From Lactuca virosa (lineage: Eukaryota; Streptophyta; Magnoliopsida; Asterales; Asteraceae), in the NCBI GenBank assembly GCA_928212115.1, contig CAKMRJ010003334.1:103637937-103701936 (forward strand): a stretch of DNA of 64,000 nucleotides. Direction: 5' to 3'. A program made the translations under genes and the position numbers. Positions 23,049 through 33,566 of this stretch are shown piece by piece (the stretch's first letter is position 1; each line of letters starts with the position of its first letter). Under the pieces are notes generated by a model. It saw nothing but the letters and a program-made list of their open reading frames with translations. It was not told where the DNA came from and did not search any database.

Positions 23049-24211
23049 AACATTGACTCGAGCGCATATATTTTCTCTGATTGGACTTGCTCAATTTGGT
23101 AGAGATCATACTTAAGTTCTTGAATTTCTTTCACATCTCGTTCTCTCTTGTACTCCACCTCACAATCCTTAGTAGAATGGGGTCCCCTACAAGCTCTGCA
23201 TCTATCATGAATTGATCCACCCATTTTTGTGATCTTTTCTTGCATTGCGTCGAGCTTTGCAATTACTGCACTGATAGTATCTCGACCTCCATATTTACTT
23301 GACTTTCCTCTAGTGAAATCCTCCTTTGAGTTGTGATACTCTCTTGAATGCTTAACGAATTCTTCAATCAAAGCTTTATTTGTTGTCGGATTCTTCTTTG
23401 CAATGGGCCCTTGCGAGTCTAGAAGTTGACGAGTGCACACATTAACTCCATCATAAAATATCGAGATTTCTTGTTGCACATTGAAGTCATGTTGAGGGCA
23501 ATGTCGTAACAATCTCTTGTAACGCTCCCAAGCTTCGTATAGCGACTCCCCTTCTAATTGTTGAAAATTTTGTATGTTTCTTTTATGCTTTGCCACTTTT
23601 AAAGGAGGGGTCAACTGGTTTATGAACTCTGTCTTAAAATCAGCCCATGTCGTGATTGCTCCAAAAGGAAGTGATTTTAACCATTCCATAGCTTCACCCT
23701 TCAATGTGACCGGAAAAAGTCGAAGCATCACCGCATCTTTACTCACATTTGGTGCATGAAAATAATGTGAAATCTCCACCACCTCTTCTATATGCTCATA
23801 AGCGTCCTCGTGCTCCTTCCCATAAAAAGGTAGTTCCCTTAACATATTGATAATGTGCCCCGAAAGTTCAAACTTTGTCGTGGCTGGGATTTTTTGTGGA
23901 TAAAGGCCCCATCTATTGTCGTTCATCATATGTCGCTTGTATTCTTCCATTGACATGGTCGTGATGTCCCCCATTTTTTTCCTGCTAAGATAAAACTAGA
24001 AAAACACGCGTAAAAAGAACAAAAAAAACAAATAAACGAAAAACTAATTGGAGCGAGACCACGATGTGGTGAAGATTACCATGACGTGGTTGCGTCTCAG
24101 AGAAAAAAAAGCTAAAATAAACAAATGAAACAAAAGTAACTTTTTGTGGTTTCTACCCCGCAAAAAGGAGCGAATAACTAAAAGCAATTAAACTAATAAT
24201 CAAATAAGCCG

Positions 24212-24230
24212 TTCCCCGACAACGACGCCA
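24212..24230 (-). other. Primer binding site, Asp-tRNA type
   Basis: The minus strand reads TGGCGTCGTTGTCGGGGAA, close to the TGGCGCCGTTGCCGGGGA site used by Athila-lineage elements. It lies six bases from the LTR. Confidence 0.8.
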
Positions 24231-24236
24231 AAAACT

Positions 24237-25787
24237 TGATGTGCACAAATTATACCTATCAACTTTTAAATTTATAACCTAACAAACTTATACTAACTAT
24301 GAACCTATAGGCAGTGTACTTAGTCAGATTATAGTATAGTTTGGGTAAGTCGGGTGTCGATCACAGGGAACGGTATTTAATTAATAAAATAATTACTAAA
24401 AGCTAAACTAAGAAAAACAACTAAAGTGGGGGTTTTTTTATCTGATTTTACAAGTTCAGAAAAACTTAAATTAAAATAACAAACTAATTACTAAAGTAAA
24501 CAACTAGAGAGAAGATTTAAAACCAAGAATAAAATATACTCTCGTTTAGCTTCGAATCCCTCCTTCTTCCTATGGTTGATTTCAAGTCAATGGATTAATT
24601 AATTTAATTCCTTTAGTTACCAAATAAAAGTTACTAGTCACCATGGTCAGACTAACTAGCATAATTCAATTTAACAACTTTAACCCAAATGATCATGCAA
24701 GTTAAGGATATTAAATTGATTTTAAATGTAATTTGGACTCTGAATGATAGAATCTACAAACTACTATTCTATGGTCAAGTCTAGTAATCAAGCAAATATT
24801 ATGATCAAATACTGCTCTCTAACACAATTAAGCAACTAACTTATTACCTACACTAGGATATGGTCAATCTCTAGCTCTAGCAATTTAATGGTCATAAACA
24901 ACTAGGTAAATCAATTTTCATGCAATTAACTGCAGTTTAACTACACAAAACTTGAGACTAGGCAATAAAGATAGAAACTTTAACTAGCTAGGTTTAGATT
25001 TATCAAACAATATTTAAAGCAAAACCAAATCCATCAAACAATAAATTAACACATAGTATTTAGGAGTTCATCTAATCTAAACGAAAGCAAGGGTTTTTAG
25101 CCCATAATCATAGCTAGAAAACACATAAACATAAGGGAAACTAGACTAATCGTGATTAAACTAAGAAAACTGAATGTGTAGATGTGAATCATTACTCCAA
25201 TCTCTTTATCCTTTGATCTCTAGTTGAATTCTGCCCTCAAAGGGGTATTGGAAGGGTATTTTTTCGTTAATAGTTGCAGCCTTCAGCCCTCTCTCCTCTG
25301 GAATCGACCTAATGTCCGAGATATATATAGTTACCAAAAATCTCTACACCACGACGTGGAAAAGGCACCACGTCGTGGTCCTCAAGTTTATCCCGTATTC
25401 TCCAAGTCGGCGCCAAGAATCGCGAATATTCCATTCACCACGTCGTGGTGGTTAAAAATCCGACTTTTTTCAAAACACGAAAGTCATCCGAAATTGTGTC
25501 TAGTTTTCAGATCATTTTGAATCTTGTCAATCTGAGTTACGAGTCATGAGATATAGTAAAATACCGACAAGGTGTCAAGTTGTCCAACAACATCCTTCTT
25601 GTGTCTTCTTCTTGCCAAAGCTCGCATTTTCCTGCTTCCAACTTCCATGTTGCTTCCGAGCATGTATTTTATGCTACATAACAGATATTAAATATAATAA
25701 GTACCTTTTGTTCTATAATAAGCATAATTATAGCTAAAAGTATTAAGATATGATGTAAAAAATATATATAGATATACACATATCAAG
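24237..25787 (-). repeat. 5' LTR of the Athila-like element
   Basis: Starts TGATGTGCAC on the plus strand. It contains CACCACGACGTGG and CACCACGTCGTGGTG motifs (25349-25377, 25436-25451) and a TATATATA run near 25321 that could be its TATA box on the minus strand. The right end near 25740-25787 abuts the chromovirus fragment, so it may be truncated. Confidence 0.7.
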
Positions 25788-25799
25788 AGAGTTCCAGGA

Positions 25800-26410
25800 T
25801 TTGTAGCAGACTACCGAGACTGTGGCAGAGATCACCGCTAAGTTTTGGGAGAGGGTATTATTGGTCCCGCAGTACGCTGCGAATGAGGAGATGAAGAAGA
25901 CGAGGTATCATTCCATGCTGAGGGATGATATCCATGAGTTTGTGAGCTTTTCGGGGTGCAAGACCCTAAATGAGATTGGGGAGAAGGTCTGGGAACGGGA
26001 AACTAAGTTAGAGCTCCGCACGAAGCGGAAGCCGGAGCAGGTTCAGGCAGCAGTGGGTCAGGCCAAGAAGCCTAAGACCACCAATCCTCCCAGCAGAGGC
26101 CAACGGGGTCGTGGCCGTTCTGCCAAGTGCGGTAAGCCGCACAGTAGAGCCTGCGGAGCAGCGGGCTCAGCATGTTATGTGTGTGGCCAGCCAGGTCACA
26201 TGAGTCGGGATTGCCCCAAAAAGGGCTTGATTTGTTTCCACTGCAACCAGACCGGTCATAAAAGGTCAAGTTTCCGAGGTTAGTTAGAAGGGGAGGAGCA
26301 GTGGCAGCGTCTGCGCCCGCCACGATGAGGATTACTCATGGCCGCCCGATCAAGGCGGAAGCTCCTGCGGTGAAGATCCGTGCATTTCAGCTAACTATCG
26401 AGGAGGCCTG
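25800..26410 (+). pseudogene. Chromovirus gag, C-terminal half
   Basis: Frame 25822-26283 holds the end of capsid (ANEEMKKTRYHSMLRDDIHEF), a basic linker and zinc knuckles: CGKPHSRAC, CYVCGQPGHMSRDC and an incomplete CFHCNQTGH, whose last Cys is lost through a shift. After the shift the frame reads on toward the protease with a TGA near 26409. Confidence 0.8.
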
Positions 26411-26433
26411 AGCAGCGCCTGACGTCGTGACTG

Positions 26434-26498
26434 GTATGTGATATATTTTTGTCTTCTTTATTTTATTATTATGCTTATGCTGTTGTGATTTTATATAG
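26434..26498 (+). other. Intron-like 65-nt insert between gag and protease
   Basis: Borders are ACTG|GTATGTGA and TTATATAG|GGACC. The T-rich body is typical of plant introns. Removing it restores the VTG-TFLVN junction, which is continuous in the Gypsy relative at 8440-8460. Confidence 0.65.
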
Positions 26499-26998
26499 GG
26501 ACCTTTTTGGTCAATGGTTTGTCGGCTCAGATTCTTTTAGATTCGGGGGCTACCCGGTCGTTTGTATCTCGTGTGCTCAACAAGAAGTTTCGTGATGCTC
26601 CGGGGACTTTGGATTCTCCACTCGAGGTGGAGATTGTGAATTCCCGCACCGTGAGTGCTACGAGAGTATTTCGGAGGAGTGTTCTGAATATGTTCGGGGA
26701 GAGGTTTCCTATCGATTTGGTTCTGATTCCTTTGAGAGGATTGAAGGTGATCATTGGGATGGATTGGTTGGAGCCCAATGGGGTCATGATAGATTGCGAG
26801 CGCCACTTAGTGAAGGTTCAAACACCAAGTGGTGGAGAACTGGTTATTCATGGAGAGAGAGCCTCGCATGGGCCAGCTCTCTGTTCGACTACGAGGGCTA
26901 GGAGACTCCTTCAACAGGGTTGTTTGGGGTTTTTGGCTTATGTTTCGGATACGAGTGTGGAGGCCACGCCAGATATGAGTAGGGTACCGATTGTGTGA
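26499..26998 (+). pseudogene. Chromovirus protease
   Basis: Retropepsin with catalytic ILLDSGATRSFVS at about residue 8 and IIGMDWL near residue 85, then a linker to RT. The catalytic DSG is intact here. It would cut the polyprotein if expressed. A TGA closes the frame at about 26996. Confidence 0.82.
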
Positions 26999-28344
26999 GA
27001 TTTTCCTGATGTATTTCCAGAAGAGTTGCATGGGTGCCTCCCGAGAGGCAAGTGGAGTTCCATATCGATTTAGTGCCTGGTACGGCCCCGATAGCCAAGG
27101 CACCGTATCGTCTAGCTCCGCCTGAGATGTAGGAGTTGTCTACGTAGCTTCAAGAGCTACTGGATCGGGGATTCATTCGTCTAAGCAGTTCCCCCTGAGG
27201 AGCACCGATCCTGTTCGTGAAAAAGAAGGATGGGTCGCACATGATGTGTATTGATTATCGGGAGCTGAACAAACTAACGGTTAAGAACTGTTATCCGCTT
27301 CCGAGGATTTATGATTTGTTCGATCAAATTCAAGGTGCATCGTGGTTTTCCAAGATTGATCTTCGGTTAGGGTATCATCAGATGAGGATCCGGGATGAAG
27401 ACATACCGAAGACGGCGTTCAGAACTCGTTATGGTCATTACAAGTTTGTGGTGATGCCATTTGGGCTCACCAATGCTCCAGCAGCGTTCATAGATCTCAT
27501 AAACCGGGTTTGTAGATCGATGTTGGATCAGTCTGTGTTCGTTTTCATCGATGATATTTTGGTCTATTCGAAGACCAAGGAGCAGCACGAGCATCATTTG
27601 AGAGAGGTGTTGGAGACCTTGAAGAGGGAGAGGCTTTATGCCAAATTCTCCAAATGCGAGTTTTGGTTGCGTGAGGTGCAGTTTCTGGGGCACATCATCA
27701 ACCAAGAGGGTATTTTGGTAGATCCCGCCAAGATTGAGGCGGTAATGCGTTGGGAGGTTCCGAAAAATGCATCCGAGATCAGGAGTTTCTTGGGATTAGC
27801 AGGGTGTTATCGGAGATTCATCCAAGATTTCTCCAAAATTGTTGTACCCTTGACCTGTTTGACCAAGAAGAGTGTGACCTTTCGGTGGGGTCCAGATCAG
27901 CAGTCGGCTTTCGAGACATTGAGGCAGAAATTATGTGAGGCCCCGATACTAGCTCTACCCAAGGGACTGGATGATTTTGTAGTGTATTGCGACGCTTCTA
28001 TTTCAGGGTTAGGAGTTGTGTTGATGCAGAGGGGGCACGTGATTGTTTATGCCTCGAGGCAGCTGAAGCTTCATGAGGTGAATTACCCCACTCATGATTT
28101 GGAATTGGGGGTAGTGGTATTTACCCTCAAGATTTGGAGGCATTATCTATATGGGGTACGATGTACCATCTTCACCGATCACAAGAGTTTGAAGTATTTG
28201 ATGGATCAACAGAATTTGAATATGCATCAGAGGAGCTGGTTAGATGTGGTGAAAGATTATGACTGTGAGATCTTGTACCATCCCGGGAAGGCCAATGTGG
28301 TAGCTGATGCTTTGAGTCATAAGACGATAAGTGCTTCGATTTGA
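26999..28344 (+). pseudogene. Chromovirus reverse transcriptase and RNase H
   Basis: After a decayed linker (frameshift near 27030, stops near 27130, 27147 and 27198), the open part 27217-28344 has RT motifs KKKDGSHMMCIDYRELN and FSKIDLRLGYHQMRI, then the catalytic FIDDILVYS (two Asp, 'IDD' form), and FLGLAGCYRRFI. RNase H follows with VYCDAS, DLELG, FTDHKSL and VADALSHK, covering the expected acidic residues. Role: copies element RNA into DNA and removes the RNA strand. Confidence 0.88.
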
Positions 28345-29845
28345 GATGTTTGCTTGAGGATGACTGTGATTTCACCTTTATTGGATATAATTAAGGTGAC
28401 ACAGGTGGAGGGTTTAAAAAGGGAGAACTGGAAGATCGAGCGGATTCGGGGGTAAATTTCGTTATTTGTTCGAGATAGTCGAGGGTTATTGAATCAGTGT
28501 GGCAGAGTTTGGGTTCCGCCATCCGGGGGTGTGAGGCAAAGAATCTTGGAGGAGGCGCACAAGTCTAAATTTTCTATTCATTCGGGGGCCACCAAGATGT
28601 ATCGAGACTTAATATTAAGCTATTGGTGGCCCTGCATGAAGCGGGAGGTGGCATGGTTTGTCGAGCAGTGTTTAACCTGCAGGAAGGTCAAAACCGAACA
28701 TCAGAGGCCTCACAGCAAGATGCAGCCGCTACCCATTCCCATGTGGAAATGGGAAGAGATCACCATGGATTTTATCACGAAGCCACCTAAGACAGCGCGG
28801 GGTGTGGATTCCATTTGGGTTATTGTGGACGAGTTGACCAAGAGTGCGCATTTTATTCCAATTTCCGAGAGTATCTCTGCCGAGAAATTAGCAGACATTT
28901 ATGTGTGGGGGGTGGTGGTCAGGCACGGGTGTCGGTATCTGTGGTCTCAGGCCGCGATGTTCGTTTCACCTCCAGATTCTGGAGGAATTTTCATGAGGAG
29001 TTGGGTACTCAGTTGCATTTCAGCACTGCTTACCACCCCCAGACCGATGGACAGAGCGAGCGGACGATCCAGACACTCGAGGATATGCTTTGGGCATGTG
29101 TATTGGATTTCGGGGGGAGCTGGGATACTTACCTTCCTCTAGCAGAGTTCTCATATAACAATAGTTATCATGTTATTATCGACCGACCTCCGTTTGAGAT
29201 GTTGTATGGTCGGAGGTGTAGGACTACAGTTTGTTTGGGGGAGGTTGGACATCGAGTTATGGGGAGCACTGAGGTGGTGCTTAAGACCACCGAGTTGATT
29301 CAACGGGTTAGTGACAGGTTGCAAGTCACGCAGAGCTGTCAGAAAAGTTATGCTGACCGACGTCGTTCGGATCTAGAGTTTCAGGTGGGAGATTTTGTTT
29401 TGCTGAAGGTGTCACCTTGGAAGGGTGTCATTCGGTTTCGGAAGAGGGGCAAGCTGGGACCCCGATTTATTGGTCCGTTATGGATTGTTGCCCGAGTCAG
29501 CAGGGTTGCTTATCGATTGGACCTTCCGGATGAGCTCAGTCAGATCCATAACATCTTTCATGTGTCTCAGCTCCGAAAGTGTGTATCAGATGAGTTTGCA
29601 GTTATTTCATTGGATGATATTCAGGTTGATGAAAGCCTGAATTATGTTGTGAAACCCGTCGCAATGTTGGATAGAAAGACTAAGGCTCTTCGTAATAAAG
29701 AGGTGAAGCTAGTGAATGTGCAATGGCAGCATCGGAGAGGCTCCAAATAGACCTGGGAGCCAGAGGACGAGATGAGAAAGCATTATCCAGATCTTTTCAC
29801 ACCAGTAGACTTCGCGGATGAAGTCTAGTTCAAGTGGGGGAGATT
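28345..29845 (+). pseudogene. Chromovirus integrase with chromodomain
   Basis: Zinc-binding HHCC motif (H..H..CLTCRKVK), then the catalytic core from MDFITKPP. A G-run expansion near 28905-28915 shifts the frame; the downstream frame is 28910-29750. The second catalytic aspartate (usual SDRD) reads SGRD, a GAC to GGC type loss. The later Glu region (TDGQSERTIQTLEDML) is present. The tail has GPRFIGPLWIVARV, HNIFHVSQLRKC and a chromodomain-like stretch (VKLVNVQWQHRRGSK, stop, TWEPEDEMRKHYPDLF). Chromodomains steer insertion toward heterochromatin. Clearly dead. Confidence 0.86.
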
Positions 29846-31351
29846 TGTAACGGTCGAGATTCAGGTATTTACACTTCTTACCTCTAGCATGAAAGTCATT
29901 GTAGAAGTTGGTCCTTTAGTACGTTTGGGCGTACTTGAGGAGTACACTTAGCGTACTAAGGTTGGGTGGATTGTGAAGGTTCTAGATCTTGCATCTAGTT
30001 CATCTTGAGGAACTTTTGGAGGTATAAAGTCATGACCTTGTCATCTCTTTTGATTTTTTGAGCTAGTGTTTTGTTATGGAGTCCCTTTTTGGCTTTTGGA
30101 CCTTATCTTGTGAGTTGAGCAACTCCAAAGTTAGGATTGCTAGATCCAAGCTCTTTGATCATGTTTGATGCATAAAGGTGCCATCTTTGAGGTTGTTTTG
30201 ATCCCATGCATAAGTTCAAGGTCTTAAATGAGGTCTTAGTGCGAAGCATAAAGTATACGGGTCACTCATGACATGCAAGGGCATAAAGTTTCCAACTTTT
30301 TGCCTTAGGAAATCTTAATGGACTCAGATCTAAAGTTTGATGTTGAAACCCCAAGTATTAAGTACTTAATGGTCGATTGTGAATGTTTGGCTTGTACGTC
30401 GTGCATAGTATCGTTGTACGCAACGCGTACTGCTTAAGGGGCTAGTACGCTGAGCTTACTGGAGTGGTACTCCCTCAGATGGGTTTGGGCCTTGTTTTGG
30501 GCTTGTAAGCTTATTGGGCCTTATTCAACTTTGAGCATGGTCCCCTTTTAGAGTTTTGGGCTGATATTGTGTTTTGGGCCATAGTTGTTTTGGTTGGGCC
30601 TTTTCGGGTCATGCGGCCCATTAATGATTTTATCTTGGATCTTAGGCCCATTAGAAAAATGAAGACTTTTGGGTCATTATGGAAGGGATTAGGCTTAAGT
30701 GTTTAGAATCTTTGATTAGGTTGTGCTATAATTCTAATTTAGGGATTATTTGTATCATTGTTCGGTGTGTGGTTTCGGACTGTTAACCGAGCAGCTTTTG
30801 TGTTCAGCAGACTGAGTTGAGTCTTCTCACCACACTCATGGGTCGAAAGCACCAAGGCCGGCCCATTAATGGTTATGAGATGATTTGTATTGGAACATGT
30901 AATTGTTTACTATTGGATTTAAAGGTGGATTTATGTGTAGACCATCGGGGGAGCCCATGGCATATGGAAAGACCATAGGAGGAGCCCATAGCTCAGGGAT
31001 ATAAGACCATGGGGGTAGTCCATGGAATTCCAATGAAGACCATGGAGGGAGTCCACGACAAACTTATATGTCTATATGTGTGCATGGTATTATGTGACTA
31101 CGTGATTCGTGTGTTTTGGGAAACTCACTAAGCTTGTGCTTACAATTGTATTAAATGTTTCAGGTACTTCTAGTGATAAGGGCAAGGGCCCGACTTGATG
31201 GCGCGGCGTGCATTCTCCAGTGTTTTCACATTTAGTTTTCGTACTCTGAAATTTAAATAATATGGTTATGTAATGGGATTTTTGGACACTTTGTGATTGA
31301 TATTTATGAAATTAAAAGTTAAAATTTTCTGTAAAAATTTGGGTTGTTACA
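29846..31351 (+). repeat. 3' LTR of the chromovirus (1506 bp)
   Basis: Starts TGTAACGGTCG, ends GGGTTGTTACA. It includes GTACGC/GCGTAC phrases (29929-29960, 30395-30460), four copies of a GACCATGGGGG(A)GCCCATGG-like unit (30940-31065), and the conserved box at 31122-31144 with TTTCAGGTAC at 31158. Confidence 0.85.
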
Positions 31352-32034
31352 ATAGCTTGGTGGAGTCTCATTTTCAGAATAAGGCTGTACGCCATGCGTA
31401 AAGTTGGGAGTACACACCGCGTAGGTCAGCAGAAGTCTGACCGTTGACTTTTTGACTCGTTAACTTTTGGTCAACTGTTAGGTTAGGTCTCAGGAAAGGC
31501 AAAATGGTCTTTTGCCCTTAGAGGAGCTAGTCTTGGTCTAAGGACTTGTTGGTTTGAGGCTTGTACCTTGGTTTTTATTTAAGGTTTTTTGGTGAATTGA
31601 TAGTGTGAGGAGTTTAGAAGTCAGCAGCTCTAGTTCGTGTTTTCTCTCACAGCTGACTGAGGTGAGTTCTTCCTCACTATACTCGGGGGGTCAAAGGAAC
31701 CATGTCGGCCCTCTGGACTTTGTATGTATCCTGGTATATAGAATGTGTTATGATGTAGAGATTAGATAGTCCGTAGATCTGTATGATTACCTGTTTTGCT
31801 GGTTATTATCAGTAATTTGATTATGTGTATATGTCGATATATTGTGATGGGTTGGGTTGAGGCGGTCTTGCTTTGTGTTGAAGGCCAAGATACTTGGGGC
31901 GGTCCGGATAGGTTGTAGCCCCTGTGAGGCGATCTAGTCAGGTCGTAGGCCTGTAGAGTGGTCCAGATAGACTGTATGCCCTGCGATGTGGTCCAGTAAG
32001 GCTGAATACGAAAAGTGAATGCTACCATAATCAA
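31352..32034 (+). repeat. LTR fragment of a related Gypsy family
   Basis: Plus-strand piece with GAGGTGAGTTCTTCCTCAC, GGGTCAAAGGAACCATGTCGG-like and four ~38-bp GGTCCGGATAGG...-type repeats (31895-32000). The same repeat theme occurs inverted at 41405-41540. Both ends are truncated. Confidence 0.6.
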
Positions 32035-33566
32035 TGTAGCCTTACATCACGCCTGGTCTGCAACGACCTACCATTTCCCGAATTCGACCATACTGTGGCC
32101 TACTCACATTCGTGCGGCTGACCCGCCCTGGCCTAAATTATCTAAAGGAATCCGTGAGTGAATCACTGATCTGTCACATTCTCACTGTCGAATAGGGACT
32201 GGTGAATGCGACGGGCCACCCCGCAGTCTTACAACACTCCCATACTAACTGACCACTAGAGAATGCTACGGGCCACCCCGAAGTCTTACTATACCACTAT
32301 ACCGACAGATAACTATCGAATGTTACGGGCCACCCCCGCAGTCTTACAACGTTTCTACTCTATCTGTCAACTAGAGAATGTTACGGACCACACCGCAGTC
32401 TTACAACACTTCTACACTACCTGCTAACTAGTGAATGCTACGGGTCACCCCTCAGTCTTACAACACTTCTACACTACCTGCTAACTAGTGAATGCTACGG
32501 GCCACCCCGCAGTCTTACAACACTTCTACACTATCTGCTGACTAATGCTACGGGCCACCCCGCAATATTACCACCTTCCCCACGCTATTTGGCTGCTGGT
32601 GAATGCTACGGCTATCCCGCAGTCTTACAACACCTTCCATGCTATCTGGCTACTGGTGAATGCTACGGCTATCCCACAGTCTTACAACACCTTCCATGCT
32701 ATATGGTTGTTGGTGAATGCTACGTCTACGCCGCGGTCTTACAACACTTCCAACGCTAACTCAACCGCTGACCATGGTCTTACCGCTGATTACCAATCCG
32801 AACACACCCAAAGTCGAGCACACTCATGGTCTAACATCCCATACTGAACTCATGTCCTAAATGGGATCCTCAACCTGGTTCCCCATAATCTGCTACACAT
32901 CAATTAGATATGGTTTCAAAGTCGGGAAGTTTCCCGAACTTCCAATTCACACTATCCTCCATTCAGGCAGCCACTTGGGTCACCTTCCTTTTCCTGATGG
33001 GGATACGAGTTCATCCCAATTTCACACTTGCTTCTGTCCTGGGTACCTGAACGGTTCTCCCCCACTTCGATCCGTCTAAGTCTCCACGACATACGAGAAA
33101 TGGAAGGATTTCCGATCTTTCCTACCTTCCAATGATCGATCTGCTGACAACCGGCACTTACTAATGCTAGCGAGCCATTACTAGTCGAACTTAAAAGACC
33201 ATACAACCCCTGAAGACTAGATGAACACTTTCTAAATTCCAGTCGTACTGATAACTCCAGATGCCTTGAATGATACCGTACTTAGATATTAAATTCCAAA
33301 TAACCGACGCTCCGACCAAAACCTTGGCAATAGACCACTTCCCTTGGCGACCCCATGAGTCAATCTGAGCAAGATGACTGAACCCTCCGAAACCTGACGT
33401 GAGTGGATAACCACCCTGATGAACCCTGACCGCAGACCTTCCACATAATTTCCCTGAACCAGTCTCGATTACGATCCGAGATAATGCTGAACACCCCGAA
33501 CCAACAATAGGGAAACGACCTTACACTAACCACTAATAATACACGGTATGCAATTGGCATATGACA
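32035..33566 (-). mobile_element. Inverted internal fragment of the 42557-type element
   Basis: Matches, in reverse, parts of 47385-48300, including the CTCCCCCACTT(C/A)GA tract (near 33058; compare 47393-47405) and the 57-bp minisatellite. No coding frame. Confidence 0.6.
32202..32772 (-). repeat. 57-bp minisatellite, ten units
   Basis: Ten imperfect units beginning GAATGCTACGGGCCACCCCG and containing CAGTCTTACAACAC, at about 57-bp spacing. A shorter inverted array of the same unit is at 47915-48300. Confidence 0.85.

Larger units (their letters stand above)
19436..23974 (-). pseudogene. Athila-type gag split by a solo LTR
   Basis: Two open pieces on the minus strand, 23974-23049 and 20246-19436, are separated by an inserted LTR. 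Taking away the insert and one copy of its AACAT duplication leaves 1737 nt, exactly 579 codons, with no internal stop, so the gene was intact when hit. The first piece has a typical Retrotrans_gag capsid (EWLKSLPFGAITTWADF, then a FQQLEGESLYEAWERYKRL stretch at about residues 130-180) and a CRACRGPHSTKDC half-knuckle. The second piece is coiled-coil-like, very Lys/Glu-rich, with a basic C-terminus. Role: particle-forming protein. Confidence 0.82.
18157..25787 (-). mobile_element. Athila-like Gypsy element, gag-only
   Basis: Seen: a minus-strand element with 5' LTR at 24237-25787, an Asp-tRNA-type primer site at 24212-24230, a long gag split by a solo LTR, and a partial 3' LTR (18157-18440) matching 25470-25740. 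Purine-rich GGGGTAGGGGG on the minus strand at about 18602-18612 may be the polypurine tract. No protease, RT or integrase is present between gag and the tract. The primer type and gag place it with the Athila/Tat lineage. Both outer borders are truncated or unclear. Confidence 0.75.
25788..31351 (+). mobile_element. Chromovirus (Tekay-like Gypsy), 5' truncated
   Basis: Gag C-terminal half, protease, RT, RNase H, integrase and chromodomain follow in Gypsy order, then a purine tract (AAGTGGGGGAGA, 29832-29843) and a 3' LTR (29846-31351). The 5' LTR and gag start are missing. The coding region is broken by at least five stops or frameshifts. The chromodomain-like end places it among chromoviruses. 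Confidence 0.88.

Noticed and set aside
32202..32772. Regular repeats resembling a CRISPR array
   Set aside because: Whole units repeat without unique spacers, in a plant retroelement; it is a minisatellite.
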